14,753 nucleotides of DNA, from contig CAZHER010000013.1 in the NCBI GenBank assembly GCA_964532005.1, forward strand, positions 1 to 14,753, in the 5' to 3' direction. Shown piece after piece: positions 4,743 through 12,845 of the stretch. The stretch is from CAYQEU01 sp964532005. Its GTDB lineage: Bacteria; Patescibacteriota; Doudnabacteria; UBA920. Numbering within the stretch: the first letter of the stretch is position 1; every line of letters begins with the position of its first letter. Under the pieces are notes generated by a model. That model made no database searches. It was not told the DNA's origin and worked only from the letters and a program-made list of their open reading frames with translations. The position numbers and the translations under genes were made by a program.

Positions 4743-4764
4743 CAGGCTTAAAATATAGTATTAT
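4736..4764 (+). promoter_or_regulatory. Promoter of the pilus operon
   Basis: A consensus TTGACA (4736-4741), a 17-bp spacer, then TATTAT (4759-4764). The predicted start is near 4771, leaving a leader of about 53 nt before pilM. The -35 is the other face of the tRNA promoter's -35 (TTGACAA read in both directions), so the two probably compete for polymerase. Confidence 0.8.
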
Positions 4765-4823
4765 AAATTCAAGTTTATTCAGATTTTAGAAACCAAAATT
4801 TACAAATTTCGCCATTTCGGCCC

Positions 4824-5840
4824 ATGTTTTTTTCTAAAAATAAATCAATTGTCGGAGTTGATATAGGTACTACCTATATTAAGATTGCCCAAATTACCCA
4901 TACAGGCGACAAGGCTAAAACCTTGGATACTTATGGGATTGTTAATGTAAATGGCCAGATTGGCACGAGCCAGGAGGCTGGCATACGTGAAACAGCAACG
5001 ATTTTGAATAATTTGCTGAGGAAAGCGAATGTTACAACAAAGCGTTGTGTTGCCAGCTTGCCTAACTCTGCTGTATTTACTTCAGTTATAGATATGCCAA
5101 AGATGTCTGATAGAGATTTAGCATCAGCAATGCAATTTGAGGCTAAAAAATACGTACCATTACCTTTTGCAGAAGTAAAAATTGACTGGGCAGTGATATC
5201 TGAGGTAAAAGAAACCAATTCACTTAAGGTAATGCTTATAGCGGTTCCAAATCAAGTTAAGGAAAATTACCAAGCTGTATTCCAACAAGCAGGCCTTGAA
5301 CTAGAAGTTATTGAAATTGAAGCTTTGGCGCTTATCCGCTCTTTAGTTGTTGATCCTACAAAAAACAATGTTATAATAGATATAGGCGCTAAAGCAACAG
5401 GTTTGAATGTGGTGAAAAATGGCTTGCTCCAACTGACCCGTAATCTGAATATTGGCGGGGACACAATTACTGAACGTATTGCTGAAACGTTGAACATAAG
5501 TTTTAGTAGAGCTGAGCAGTTTAAAAAAGAATTTGGTGTAAACGGTGATAATTTCTTACCCGAGACTATAAAGCCTGTACTAGATGTCATTAAGAACGAG
5601 GTAAAGCAATTGATTAGCATATACCAATCTCACAGCGTAAAAATTGACAACATCCTTTTGGTCGGGGGCGGCTCCCAGCTTCCCGGCACCACAGACTATT
5701 TTAAAGACTTGGGGAGTGCAGTGTATTTAGGTAACTCTTTGGCCCAAGTTAGCTATCCAAAGGAAATAGAGCCTTTGCTGGCTAGAGCCAGGGCACAGTT
5801 GCCGGTAGCAGTAGGATTGGCTCTTAGAACCGAAAATTAA
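4824..5840 (+). CDS. pilM: PilM, actin-like type IV pilus assembly protein
   Basis: This 338-residue protein has the actin/FtsA-type nucleotide-binding motifs: VDIGTT (12-17, phosphate 1), IDIGAKATG (185-193, phosphate 2) and LLVGGGSQLPG (278-288, adenosine). The length is normal for PilM. In characterised systems PilM is cytoplasmic and binds the N-terminal INLL motif of PilN, tying the inner-membrane complex to the ATPases; that motif is present in the next gene. It is the first gene of the operon, 14 nt before pilN. The ATG is the first in the frame and lacks a Shine-Dalgarno sequence, and the conserved fold begins about eight residues later. Confidence 0.95.
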   Translation: MFFSKNKSIVGVDIGTTYIKIAQITHTGDKAKTLDTYGIVNVNGQIGTSQEAGIRETATILNNLLRKANVTTKRCVASLPNSAVFTSVIDMPKMSDRDLASAMQFEAKKYVPLPFAEVKIDWAVISEVKETNSLKVMLIAVPNQVKENYQAVFQQAGLELEVIEIEALALIRSLVVDPTKNNVIIDIGAKATGLNVVKNGLLQLTRNLNIGGDTITERIAETLNISFSRAEQFKKEFGVNGDNFLPETIKPVLDVIKNEVKQLISIYQSHSVKIDNILLVGGGSQLPGTTDYFKDLGSAVYLGNSLAQVSYPKEIEPLLARARAQLPVAVGLALRTEN

Positions 5841-5854
5841 AAGAAAAATAAAGT

Positions 5855-6418
5855 ATGGCTCAAATTAACCTTTTAGACACAGAACAAACCCACGGTTTCA
5901 GACGAAACGGGTATTCATGGTTGTCCAAAGGAATGTTAGCGCTGCTTTTACTTACAGCCTTGTTTTATGGTTATATGTATATTCGTCAGGGCAGTCTCCA
6001 AAAACAAATCAATGAGGCAAGAGAGAAAACCGCAGAAGCTCAGTCGCAGGCAACTAATAATACAGACAGGGATGAATTAATTACCAGGCAAGGACAGGTT
6101 GCCGCTTTGAATCCGTTGATAGACGACCATGTATATTGGTCGGGATTGCTTCCAGAATTAGCGCGGATCAGTTTACGCCAATCCAATTATGTAACCATTT
6201 CTGCAGCAGCTAATGGGAACTTAGTAATGAGCGTAGAAATGCCCACGTATGCTGATTTAGACAAGTTTTTGCAAGTATTTGACCTCCCTGAATACAACAA
6301 GCAGTTTAAAGATGTCCGAGTGTTGTCTATAAGTAAAGGGGCTGAAGAGGGTGCTGTATCTTATATTATGAGGGTACAGCTGGCCTTCAATAAAGATTTC
6401 ATTAAACACGCCAATTGA
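5855..6418 (+). CDS. pilN: PilN-like inner-membrane pilus assembly protein
   Basis: A 187-residue bitopic protein. The cytoplasmic N-terminus carries INLL at residues 4-7, the PilM-binding motif of PilN. A membrane helix (about 26-43) is followed by a coiled-coil-like stretch (about 47-77) and a small alpha/beta domain expected to dimerise with PilO. Sequence similarity is weak, as usual for this family, and the call rests on motif, topology and position between pilM and pilO. It ends with TGA one base before the pilO ATG, suggesting translational coupling. Confidence 0.88.
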   Translation: MAQINLLDTEQTHGFRRNGYSWLSKGMLALLLLTALFYGYMYIRQGSLQKQINEAREKTAEAQSQATNNTDRDELITRQGQVAALNPLIDDHVYWSGLLPELARISLRQSNYVTISAAANGNLVMSVEMPTYADLDKFLQVFDLPEYNKQFKDVRVLSISKGAEEGAVSYIMRVQLAFNKDFIKHAN

Positions 6419-6419
6419 T

Positions 6420-7073
6420 ATGGATATAAAAGCACAAACTAAACTTTTGGCAGACAGTCGATACCACAACAGCTTATTTGAAGTGATCGTGTTATTTGTA
6501 GTAGTGGTACTGGTGGGAGCTTTTGTTGTTAGGCCGAAATATAATTCTAATCAGATGAAGGCCGATGAATTGCAAAAAGCCAAAGCTCAATACGAAAAAG
6601 TTGAGACCGACAGAGCCGCTATGGAAAAATTGCTCGATAAAATGGATGAATCTGAGCAGGATATTGCCTTAGTGGACCAAGCTTTGCCTTTAAACGGCCG
6701 TATTACAGCTTTGAACTTGCTTATAGATAACTTGGCGGTTAGCTCAGGAATGCAACTAGCTTCAATTAGCACCGAAGACATGTCTTCAAATGTAGTAGCA
6801 GGTGACGAAGAATTGATTGATGACCCGTTTGGAGCAAATAGAAAACTTCAAGTCATTAATGCTACTGTAACTGTCACCGGACCAGTTGAACAGTTTCGAC
6901 AATTTTTGAAATTGATTGAAAAGAGCCCAAGGCTTATGGACATAGACACCATTGCGATTTCCAATCAGGAAGACGAGGTGCTTTACAAAGTTCGACTCAA
7001 AGCATATTTTTACGCTCCTGAATACGAGAAACCAAAAGCCCAAGACATAACCGCGGCTCAAGAAACCCAATAA
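6420..7073 (+). CDS. pilO: PilO-like inner-membrane pilus assembly protein
   Basis: A 217-residue bitopic protein with a short cytoplasmic N-terminus, a membrane helix (about 19-37), a heptad-like charged helix (about 45-80) and a C-terminal alpha/beta domain as in PilO/GspM. PilO pairs with PilN to form the scaffold that links the cytoplasmic motor to the extracytoplasmic part. The assignment comes from gene order, topology and length. The gene is six nt from the next one. Confidence 0.88.
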   Translation: MDIKAQTKLLADSRYHNSLFEVIVLFVVVVLVGAFVVRPKYNSNQMKADELQKAKAQYEKVETDRAAMEKLLDKMDESEQDIALVDQALPLNGRITALNLLIDNLAVSSGMQLASISTEDMSSNVVAGDEELIDDPFGANRKLQVINATVTVTGPVEQFRQFLKLIEKSPRLMDIDTIAISNQEDEVLYKVRLKAYFYAPEYEKPKAQDITAAQETQ

Positions 7074-7079
7074 AATTAT

Positions 7080-7352
7080 ATGGCCAAAAAGAACATTATA
7101 TATATCATTGCGACAATAGTAGTTCTCTTGATTATTGGGTATATTGCGTACCGAGGCTTCTTTGCCGGATCTTCCGAGTCGGGTTTGAATATTTCCGTTG
7201 AGGAAGTTGCGCCGGTAGCACCAATCTTATCTGAAGGCACTACTTTGGACTTTAAAAAAGTTAATGAATATAACGATCAGGAACAACTGTTCAATTATCC
7301 AAAGCCTACTCCAGATGAAATGAACCTGCCTTTGCAGGACTTAATTAAATAG
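7080..7352 (+). CDS. Single-pass membrane protein in the PilP position (90 aa)
   Basis: A 90-residue protein with a basic N-terminus (MAKKN), a membrane helix (about 5-26) and a short acidic, proline-containing extracytoplasmic tail that ends in DLIK. It occupies the place of pilP in pilMNOPQ operons but has no lipobox cysteine and is too short for PilP, so homology is not claimed. No secretin gene follows. It lies between pilO and pilB with gaps of six and three nt, so it is almost certainly co-expressed and may be a scaffold subunit of the pilus machine. Confidence 0.8.
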   Translation: MAKKNIIYIIATIVVLLIIGYIAYRGFFAGSSESGLNISVEEVAPVAPILSEGTTLDFKKVNEYNDQEQLFNYPKPTPDEMNLPLQDLIK

Positions 7353-7355
7353 AAT

Positions 7356-9125
7356 ATGCCGCAAGACTTAACGAAGACTTATGTTGCTTCATCTTTTGAG
7401 CAGTTTTTGCTTGACCATGGGTTTATCAACAAAGAAGCTTACGATAAGCTAGATAAATTGAAAGCGGCTGTGCCAGTAGGGGCAACAGCCCCTTTAGATG
7501 TTCCTAAGGTCTTGCTCCAGGAAAAGATGCTTGGTGAAGAAGATATTGCTAAAGCCCGAGCAGCTTTTTTAAATTTGCCTTACGCTGATTTGAGAAAGAT
7601 GCAGATTCCGAAAGCGCTTTTAGATTTGATACCCGAAGAGTCCCGCAAATTTTACGGCATGGCTCCATTTGAAAAACAAGGCCACGACATCAAGGTTGCC
7701 GTTACCGATCCGTCAAATTTGCAGGCGCTTGAAGCTTTGGAATTTTTGGGGCAGAAACAAAATCTTCAAATTCATATTTATCTTGTATCCCAAGCTTCTT
7801 TGGAGGTAGTAATGGGCAAAAGGCAGAATTTGACCAATGCTGTTGACGAAGCATTGAAAGATATTGAGAAAAAGGAAGATTTTGACCGGTTGGTAAAAAT
7901 TGAAGCCAAGCCCCAACAGCCTGAAAATATTGAAGATGCGCCAATTAGGAAAATTGTGGACGTGATTTTAACCAATGCCATTGAAGCCAATGCGTCCGAT
8001 ATTCACATTGAACCTTCAGACAATGATGTCAGGGTTAGGTATCGAATTGACGGTATACTTCATACTTCTCTGCGACTGCCAAAAAATGTTTTGTCGGCAA
8101 TTGTTTCTAGAATAAAAATCCTTTCAAACTTGAAAATTGACGAACAGCGCCTTCCTCAGGACGGACGATTTCATGTCGATGTCGACGGCTCTGATATTGA
8201 CCTACGTGTTTCCACTCTCCCCATTATGGGAGGAGAAAAAGTGGTTATGCGTATTTTAGACAAGTCCGGGGCTGTCCCTACTTTGGAGCAGTTGGGGCTT
8301 AGAGGTACGGCTTTGGGTTGGGTTCAAGAAAATATCAAAAAGTCCCACGGCGTATTTTTAATTACAGGGCCTACCGGTAGCGGTAAATCCACAACTTTGT
8401 ATTCCATTTTAAACATACTTAACAGTACCGCCGTAAATATTATTACTTTGGAAGACCCGGTTGAATATTTTATACAGGGAGTGAACCAAAGCCAGATAAA
8501 CCCTGACATTGGACTAACTTTTGCTTCGGGATTGCGTAGTATTTTGCGCCAAGATCCTAACATTATTATGGTTGGAGAAATTCGTGATGAAGAGACTGCT
8601 GAACTTGCAGTTCATGCTGCTTTGACCGGGCACTTAGTATTCTCTACACTTCACACGAATAATTCAGTTGGTGCGATACCCAGACTTACAAATATGAAAA
8701 TTGAGCCATTTTTACTTTCAGCATCTATAAATATGGTTATGGCTCAGCGTTTGATTCGAAAACTTTGCGAGAATTGCAAAAAGCCTTTAGAAATTACTCC
8801 TGTAATGCAAAAAGAGTTTGAACAAAATCTAGAAGGGGTACCCAAAGAATATATCGTGGGTTTTGATATGAAAAAGTTGCAAATGTTTAAAGCGGACGGG
8901 TGTGAGCAGTGTGGTCACACTGGTTACAAAGGGCGTATGGCCATATTTGAAGTTTTGCCAATGCTGCCGGAACTACAGGAAATGGCGTTCAAAGAAACTC
9001 CAGCCCATAAGATTTATGAAGCAGGTTTAAAGCTGGGCATGATAAATATGAAACAAGATGGTATTATTAAAGTGCTGCGCGGGGAAACTACCATTGAAGA
9101 AATAGCCCGTGTAACCAGCGAGTAG
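7356..9125 (+). CDS. pilB: PilB/GspE-type pilus assembly ATPase
   Basis: A 589-residue hexameric motor ATPase that powers pilin polymerisation. An N-terminal MshEN/T2SSE-N region (about 5-155) is followed by the catalytic part, starting APIRKIVD and ASDIHIEP (195-220). Walker A is GPTGSGKST (338-346), the Asp box is EDPVEY (366-371), Walker B is MVGEIRD (405-411, E408) and the His box STLHTN lies near 430-435. Two CxxC pairs (C471/C474 and C516/C519) form the zinc-binding tetracysteine typical of assembly ATPases and absent from PilT. The tetracysteine and the full N-domain separate it from the second ATPase downstream. The start is three nt after the previous stop. Confidence 0.97.
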   Translation: MPQDLTKTYVASSFEQFLLDHGFINKEAYDKLDKLKAAVPVGATAPLDVPKVLLQEKMLGEEDIAKARAAFLNLPYADLRKMQIPKALLDLIPEESRKFYGMAPFEKQGHDIKVAVTDPSNLQALEALEFLGQKQNLQIHIYLVSQASLEVVMGKRQNLTNAVDEALKDIEKKEDFDRLVKIEAKPQQPENIEDAPIRKIVDVILTNAIEANASDIHIEPSDNDVRVRYRIDGILHTSLRLPKNVLSAIVSRIKILSNLKIDEQRLPQDGRFHVDVDGSDIDLRVSTLPIMGGEKVVMRILDKSGAVPTLEQLGLRGTALGWVQENIKKSHGVFLITGPTGSGKSTTLYSILNILNSTAVNIITLEDPVEYFIQGVNQSQINPDIGLTFASGLRSILRQDPNIIMVGEIRDEETAELAVHAALTGHLVFSTLHTNNSVGAIPRLTNMKIEPFLLSASINMVMAQRLIRKLCENCKKPLEITPVMQKEFEQNLEGVPKEYIVGFDMKKLQMFKADGCEQCGHTGYKGRMAIFEVLPMLPELQEMAFKETPAHKIYEAGLKLGMINMKQDGIIKVLRGETTIEEIARVTSE

Positions 9126-9132
9126 CAAATCC

Positions 9133-9570
9133 ATGCAATACTTGTTTTACAATCATTACTATATTGAACCGATGAATTTGGAAAATTCTCAAAAAATAAT
9201 ACTTTTGGCTGAACCTGAGGCAGAAAGCAGAGCGTTGTATACAAAGCATTTAGCCAGCGCTAACATGTTGGTTGAAATATGCGAGGATTTATCCCAGCTA
9301 ATAGACAAACTGGCTTCATTTGAACCAGATCTACTTATCGTGAATCCTGGAACCAATCCGGCCCACAGTTTGGTATTTTTACAGCAGGTAAAGAAAAATC
9401 AGCCGACTCTTAGTATAATTACTATAGGGTATGGAACCCCAGAAGAATATTTGGATCGTTTTATGGAGCTTGGGGTTTCTTGCCACATTAACAGAAATTT
9501 AACCAGGCCTCAGGACGTTGTCGTTGCCGCCCAACAGGTCTTAGAAAATATTTATTCCTTAAATACTTAA
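9133..9570 (+). CDS. Degenerate response-regulator receiver domain protein
   Basis: A 145-residue, receiver-only protein with the fold pattern KIILLAEPE (beta 1), PDLLIVNPG (beta 3), LSIITIGYG (beta 4) and GVSCHINRN (beta 5). The phospho-acceptor Asp is Asn (N71), the acidic pair is reduced to E27-P28, and the conserved Lys near beta 5 is missing; the Thr after beta 4 (T97) remains. It should not be phosphorylated in the usual way and is more likely a protein-binding module acting on the flanking ATPases. The start is uncertain: ATG 9133 fits the short operon gaps, while ATG 9172 (132 residues) gives a more typical receiver N-terminus. It is flanked by pilB (7 nt) and pilT (4 nt). Confidence 0.82.
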   Translation: MQYLFYNHYYIEPMNLENSQKIILLAEPEAESRALYTKHLASANMLVEICEDLSQLIDKLASFEPDLLIVNPGTNPAHSLVFLQQVKKNQPTLSIITIGYGTPEEYLDRFMELGVSCHINRNLTRPQDVVVAAQQVLENIYSLNT

Positions 9571-9574
9571 ATCT

Positions 9575-10645
9575 ATGTATAAAGCTAGTGAACTAGAACT
9601 CAATAAATTGCTTGCTATAACTTTGGAGCGAAACGCCTCCGATCTTCATTTAGTTGTGGGCGAGCCCCCTATTATTCGAGTTGATAGTGAGTTGATTAGA
9701 CTTGAAGACTATCAAGTTTTGAGCCAAGACGGTATCGCTGATTTAATGGACGTAATGCTTAACCCGGTACAGAAGAAAAATTTTGAAGAAAAAATGAATT
9801 TGGACTTTTCTTATTCTTTTAAAGATAATGCCAGGTTCCGTGTTAATGCATACAGACAACAGGGTATGACTTCAGCAGCATTTCGCTTGGTTCCTAATCA
9901 CATAAAAACTTTGGAAGAGCTTAACCTTCCACCAATATTAAGGAAATTTACAGAGAACAGACAGGGTCTGGTTTTGGTGGTAGGCCCTACTGGTCATGGA
10001 AAGTCTACAGCTTTGGCTTCTATGATTAGCGATATTAACACGAACCGAGCAGATCATATTTTGACCATTGAGGATCCGGTCGAATTTTTGCACACCCCAC
10101 ACAAGTCCGTGATTTCACAGCGTGAAGTAGGAACCGATACACCAGATTTTCCAACTGCACTAAAAGCGGCTCTGCGTGAAGACATAAACACCGTTTTGGT
10201 TGGGGAAATGCGAGACCTGGAGTCAGTTTCTGCTGCTCTGACATTGGCAGAAACTGGACATTTAATTTTGGCAACTTTACACACAAATGATGCTGCCCAG
10301 AGTATTGATCGTATCGTAGATGTATTTGAGGCTTCTCAGCAACCGCAAATCCGTAGCCAGTTGGCCAGCACTTTGCTGGGAGTTGTATCTTTACGATTAC
10401 TGCCTAAAATTGGAGGCGGTCGTGTTCCGGCGTATGAACTGATGATTACTAATCATGCGATCCGCAACACCATTCGCGACAATCGAATTTTTGAAATTTC
10501 TAATGTTATTCAAACTTCTTATGAAGATGGTATGATGCCATTAGACCGAAGTTTGGCAAATTTAGTTAAAACTGGTGCTGTCGAGCTGGAAGTGGCGCAA
10601 AACTTTGTGCTCGACCGAGATTACTTCTTATCTTTATTGGGATAA
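9575..10645 (+). CDS. pilT: PilT-like pilus retraction ATPase
   Basis: A 356-residue ATPase with an N-terminal PAS-like part (ASDLHLVVGEPP, 21-32) and a C-terminal RecA-like part. Walker A is GPTGHGKST (137-145), with His where Ser is usual. The Asp box is EDPVEF (166-171), Walker B is LVGEMRD (208-214, E211), followed by LATLHTND and the PilT signature AIRNTIRDNR (295-304). There is no tetracysteine and the size fits PilT, so the role is pilus depolymerisation or retraction, supporting twitching, attachment or DNA uptake. It lies four nt from the receiver gene and three nt before pilC. Confidence 0.95.
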   Translation: MYKASELELNKLLAITLERNASDLHLVVGEPPIIRVDSELIRLEDYQVLSQDGIADLMDVMLNPVQKKNFEEKMNLDFSYSFKDNARFRVNAYRQQGMTSAAFRLVPNHIKTLEELNLPPILRKFTENRQGLVLVVGPTGHGKSTALASMISDINTNRADHILTIEDPVEFLHTPHKSVISQREVGTDTPDFPTALKAALREDINTVLVGEMRDLESVSAALTLAETGHLILATLHTNDAAQSIDRIVDVFEASQQPQIRSQLASTLLGVVSLRLLPKIGGGRVPAYELMITNHAIRNTIRDNRIFEISNVIQTSYEDGMMPLDRSLANLVKTGAVELEVAQNFVLDRDYFLSLLG

Positions 10646-10648
10646 CTC

Positions 10649-11854
10649 ATGCAATACGCGTATCATGCTCGAAATAGGGCAGGACAAATTAAAACCGGCT
10701 TTGTTGTAGCTCCCGACCAAGCTAAAGCTGAACAGCTTCTGGCCGAGAACGGCTTCATTATTATATCTTTGACTGAGCAGCACATGAGCTGGCTCGCAAC
10801 CAATAATCCGTTTGCTCCGCGGGTTTCCTATAAAGACCTGGTTTTATTTTCTAGGCAACTTTCTACATTGATTTCTGCTCGTGTACCTCTTTTGCAATCA
10901 TTGAGAATTTTAGAAAAACAACTGGAAAATAAAGCTTTGCTTTCGATACTGAGGGATCTAATTATTTCCGTAGAAAACGGAGAAAGTTTTTCTTTGGCAC
11001 TATCTAAATTTCCTGAAACTTTTGGCAATATCTATATATCGTTAATCAAGTCGGGCGAATCTTCAGGTTCAGTAGCAGACTCTCTTAATTACTTAGCAGA
11101 CCAATTGGAAAAAGATTTTGAATTGCGCAACAAAGTACGCAGCGCAATGACATATCCTGCATTTGTCTTAATAGCATTGGGTATAGTAGGCTTTTTAATG
11201 TTTAAGTTTGTCCTACCCAACCTGACCTCGGTATTGGAAGAACAGGGCGGTTCTTTGCCTCCGCTAACTGTAGGTATTATTGCGATGACAAAATTTTTCC
11301 AAGTTTATTGGTGGGCCATACTTTTGGTAATTGCTGGTTTAATACTCGCCATTCGTTATTATTTGAAAACCCCCTTTGGTCGATATGAGTGGGATCGCAT
11401 AAAAATACGCTTGCCTTTATTGGGGAAAATTTTTCGCGAGGTTTACTACACCAGGTTTGCTAGAAACCTATCTACCCTTATTGCTGGCGGTATTCCGATT
11501 ATTCAGGCTCTAACCATTGTCAGCGAAATTATTAACAATATGATATACCGCGATATATTGTTAGAAGCAGCCGGAGACGTTACCAATGGTAAAAATATTA
11601 GCGATTCGTTAAGTGTGCACAAAGAATTTCCTGTCTTAGTAACGCAGATGGTCCGCGTTGGAGAGCAGACCGCGCAAATGGATACTATTTTGAAAAAGCT
11701 TGCAGAGTTTTATGAAAAGGAAGTGGATACCAAAGTTGGCACTTTATCAACTTTATTGGAACCGCTGATTATGATTGTGTTGGGTCTCGGGGTTGGTATC
11801 TTGGTTGCCGGAATTCTTCTCCCTATATATAACATTGCCAGTACAGGGGTTTAG
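10649..11854 (+). CDS. pilC: PilC/GspF platform protein
   Basis: A 401-residue polytopic membrane protein with two repeated T2SSF domains (about 65-190 and 268-390). Hydrophobic helices lie near 168-190, 221-237 and 371-396. Each domain carries the family pattern (FSRQLSTLISARVPLLQSL in the first, RFARNLSTLIAGGIPIIQAL in the second). PilC is the inner-membrane platform on which PilB and PilT act. It is the last gene of the pilM operon; no terminator hairpin follows, and the next promoter begins 17 nt after its stop. Confidence 0.96.
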   Translation: MQYAYHARNRAGQIKTGFVVAPDQAKAEQLLAENGFIIISLTEQHMSWLATNNPFAPRVSYKDLVLFSRQLSTLISARVPLLQSLRILEKQLENKALLSILRDLIISVENGESFSLALSKFPETFGNIYISLIKSGESSGSVADSLNYLADQLEKDFELRNKVRSAMTYPAFVLIALGIVGFLMFKFVLPNLTSVLEEQGGSLPPLTVGIIAMTKFFQVYWWAILLVIAGLILAIRYYLKTPFGRYEWDRIKIRLPLLGKIFREVYYTRFARNLSTLIAGGIPIIQALTIVSEIINNMIYRDILLEAAGDVTNGKNISDSLSVHKEFPVLVTQMVRVGEQTAQMDTILKKLAEFYEKEVDTKVGTLSTLLEPLIMIVLGLGVGILVAGILLPIYNIASTGV

Positions 11855-11870
11855 ATATATTGTTAAAAAT

Positions 11871-11899
11871 TTGATTTTTTATCATTTTTTTGCTATACT
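11871..11899 (+). promoter_or_regulatory. Promoter of the major pilin gene
   Basis: TTGATT (11871-11876), a 17-bp spacer ending TGC, then TATACT (11894-11899). The predicted start is near 11906. This separate, extended -10 promoter would let the pilin be made in large excess over the machine proteins. Confidence 0.8.
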
Positions 11900-11905
11900 T
11901 ATAGT

Positions 11906-11981
11906 AGATTTGTAAATAAAGGAATTTAGCAATTTATAAGGCTAAATACCGCCTATCCAAAATTGATTGGGGGTGAAAACA
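11906..11981 (+). promoter_or_regulatory. Pilin 5' leader with hairpins and Shine-Dalgarno
   Basis: ATTTAGC (11924-11930) pairs with GCTAAAT (11941-11947) around a 10-nt loop, and CCAA (11957-11960) can pair with TTGG (11967-11970) next to the ribosome site. GGGGGTGA (11969-11976) matches the complement of the 16S 3' end apart from one G·U wobble and lies five bases before TTG 11982. It is the strongest Shine-Dalgarno I noticed in the window and decides the start. Confidence 0.6.
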
Positions 11982-12401
11982 TTGAGAAACAAAACACAAA
12001 AAGGATTTACGCTGATCGAACTCTTGGTAGTTATCGCCATCATTGGCTTGTTAGCTTCCGTGGTTCTGTTAGCTTTGGGTTCCGCTCGTACCAAAGCCCG
12101 TGACGCCCGCCGTGTTGCCGACATCAGGCAATTGGCTTCTGCTCTTGAGCTTTACTTCAACGACGCTAATACCTATCCTGTGCAAGGAACTGCAGCCACC
12201 ACCATCCCTGGTTTGGCTACCACCTACATTGGTGCTATTCCTGCTGCCCCAACACCGGCTGAAACTGGTTGTACAGCTGCTCAAAACTCTTACAACTACA
12301 CCGGTACTGCTACCACCTATTCCATCACCTTCTGTTTGGGTAATGCTACTGGCGGTGTTGCCGCTGGTACCCACACCCTGACTCAGGCTGGGATCCAATA
12401 G
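11982..12401 (+). CDS. pilA: Type IV major pilin (prepilin)
   Basis: A 139-residue prepilin. From TTG 11982 the leader is MRNKTQKG, cut before the mature N-terminus FTLIELLVVIAIIGLL, with Glu5 present. In-frame TTG 11967 and GTG 11973 lie upstream, but they overlap the Shine-Dalgarno, and only TTG 11982 gives the typical short basic leader. The N-terminal helix is followed by ARDARRVADIRQLASALELY, typical of pilins, and a Thr/Ala-rich globular part with two cysteines (TGCT and TFCLG) likely forming the C-terminal disulfide loop. Codon use is richer in C-ending codons (GCC, GAC, CGT, ACC) than in the neighbours, as in highly expressed genes. PilD, encoded downstream, would process it. Confidence 0.94.
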   Translation: MRNKTQKGFTLIELLVVIAIIGLLASVVLLALGSARTKARDARRVADIRQLASALELYFNDANTYPVQGTAATTIPGLATTYIGAIPAAPTPAETGCTAAQNSYNYTGTATTYSITFCLGNATGGVAAGTHTLTQAGIQ

Positions 12402-12410
12402 TTAGTATTT

Positions 12411-12440
12411 AAAGGGCTCCTTAACCGGAGCCCTATTTAC
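12411..12440 (+). terminator. Stem-loop after the major pilin, possibly leaky
   Basis: AGGGCTCC (12413-12420), loop TTAACC, GGAGCCCT (12427-12434), then ATTTACC. The stem is strong but the T-run is poor, so it may stabilise the pilin mRNA and let part of the transcription continue into the next two genes, which have no obvious promoter. Confidence 0.65.
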
Positions 12441-12446
12441 CTTCAT

Positions 12447-12842
12447 ATGAGAATTACTTACTGGTTACAACTTACAGCTGTCGGATTGGTGGCTGTTATT
12501 TTATTATATGTTACATATTCAGGGATTCGTAGTGGAAGCACTGATGCAAAAAGTGAAGTTGTTTTAGCAAACGCCAAAACTCTTGCCGAGGGAATCAATT
12601 ATTTTTACGAAGACCAAGATAGATTTCCTTCCGATGAAGAATTTTCAAATGCAGACGTGATGTCCAGTTATATTGAAGGGTACCCACCAATCAATATTTT
12701 CAGCGGAGCTTGCATTGGCAACGAACAGGACAATAGTACATATTCCTACTTCAGCTTAAATGAAAAAAGTTATGAGTTAAGTTTTTGTTTGCCGAGTGAA
12801 ATTGGAGGTTATAAAGCCGGAAAGAATACTGTGAAACGCTAG
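12447..12842 (+). CDS. Pilin-fold paralogue without a prepilin leader
   Basis: A 131-residue protein that begins directly with a membrane helix (about 5-27) and lacks the G-F-T-L-I-E cleavage site. The next stretch (ANAKTLAEGINYFYEDQDRF, then P) matches the pilin helix of PilA. The C-terminal part parallels the pilin: a Cys before a Tyr-rich strand (GACIG) and SFCLPSEIGGYKAGKNTV beside PilA TFCLGNATGGVAAGTHTL. It is therefore a pilin-like membrane protein that PilD should not cleave. It could be a base subunit or a regulator of the pilin; neither is shown by the sequence. It is three nt before the peptidase gene. The ATG is clear, and a leader is not available in frame upstream because the terminator stem lies there. 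Confidence 0.85.
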   Translation: MRITYWLQLTAVGLVAVILLYVTYSGIRSGSTDAKSEVVLANAKTLAEGINYFYEDQDRFPSDEEFSNADVMSSYIEGYPPINIFSGACIGNEQDNSTYSYFSLNEKSYELSFCLPSEIGGYKAGKNTVKR

Positions 12843-12845
12843 CTT

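Noticed and set aside
12069..12398. Long minus-strand and shifted plus-strand frames inside pilA
   Set aside because: Artefacts of the Thr/Ala-rich, C-ending codons of the pilin gene; the in-frame pilin signature is unambiguous.
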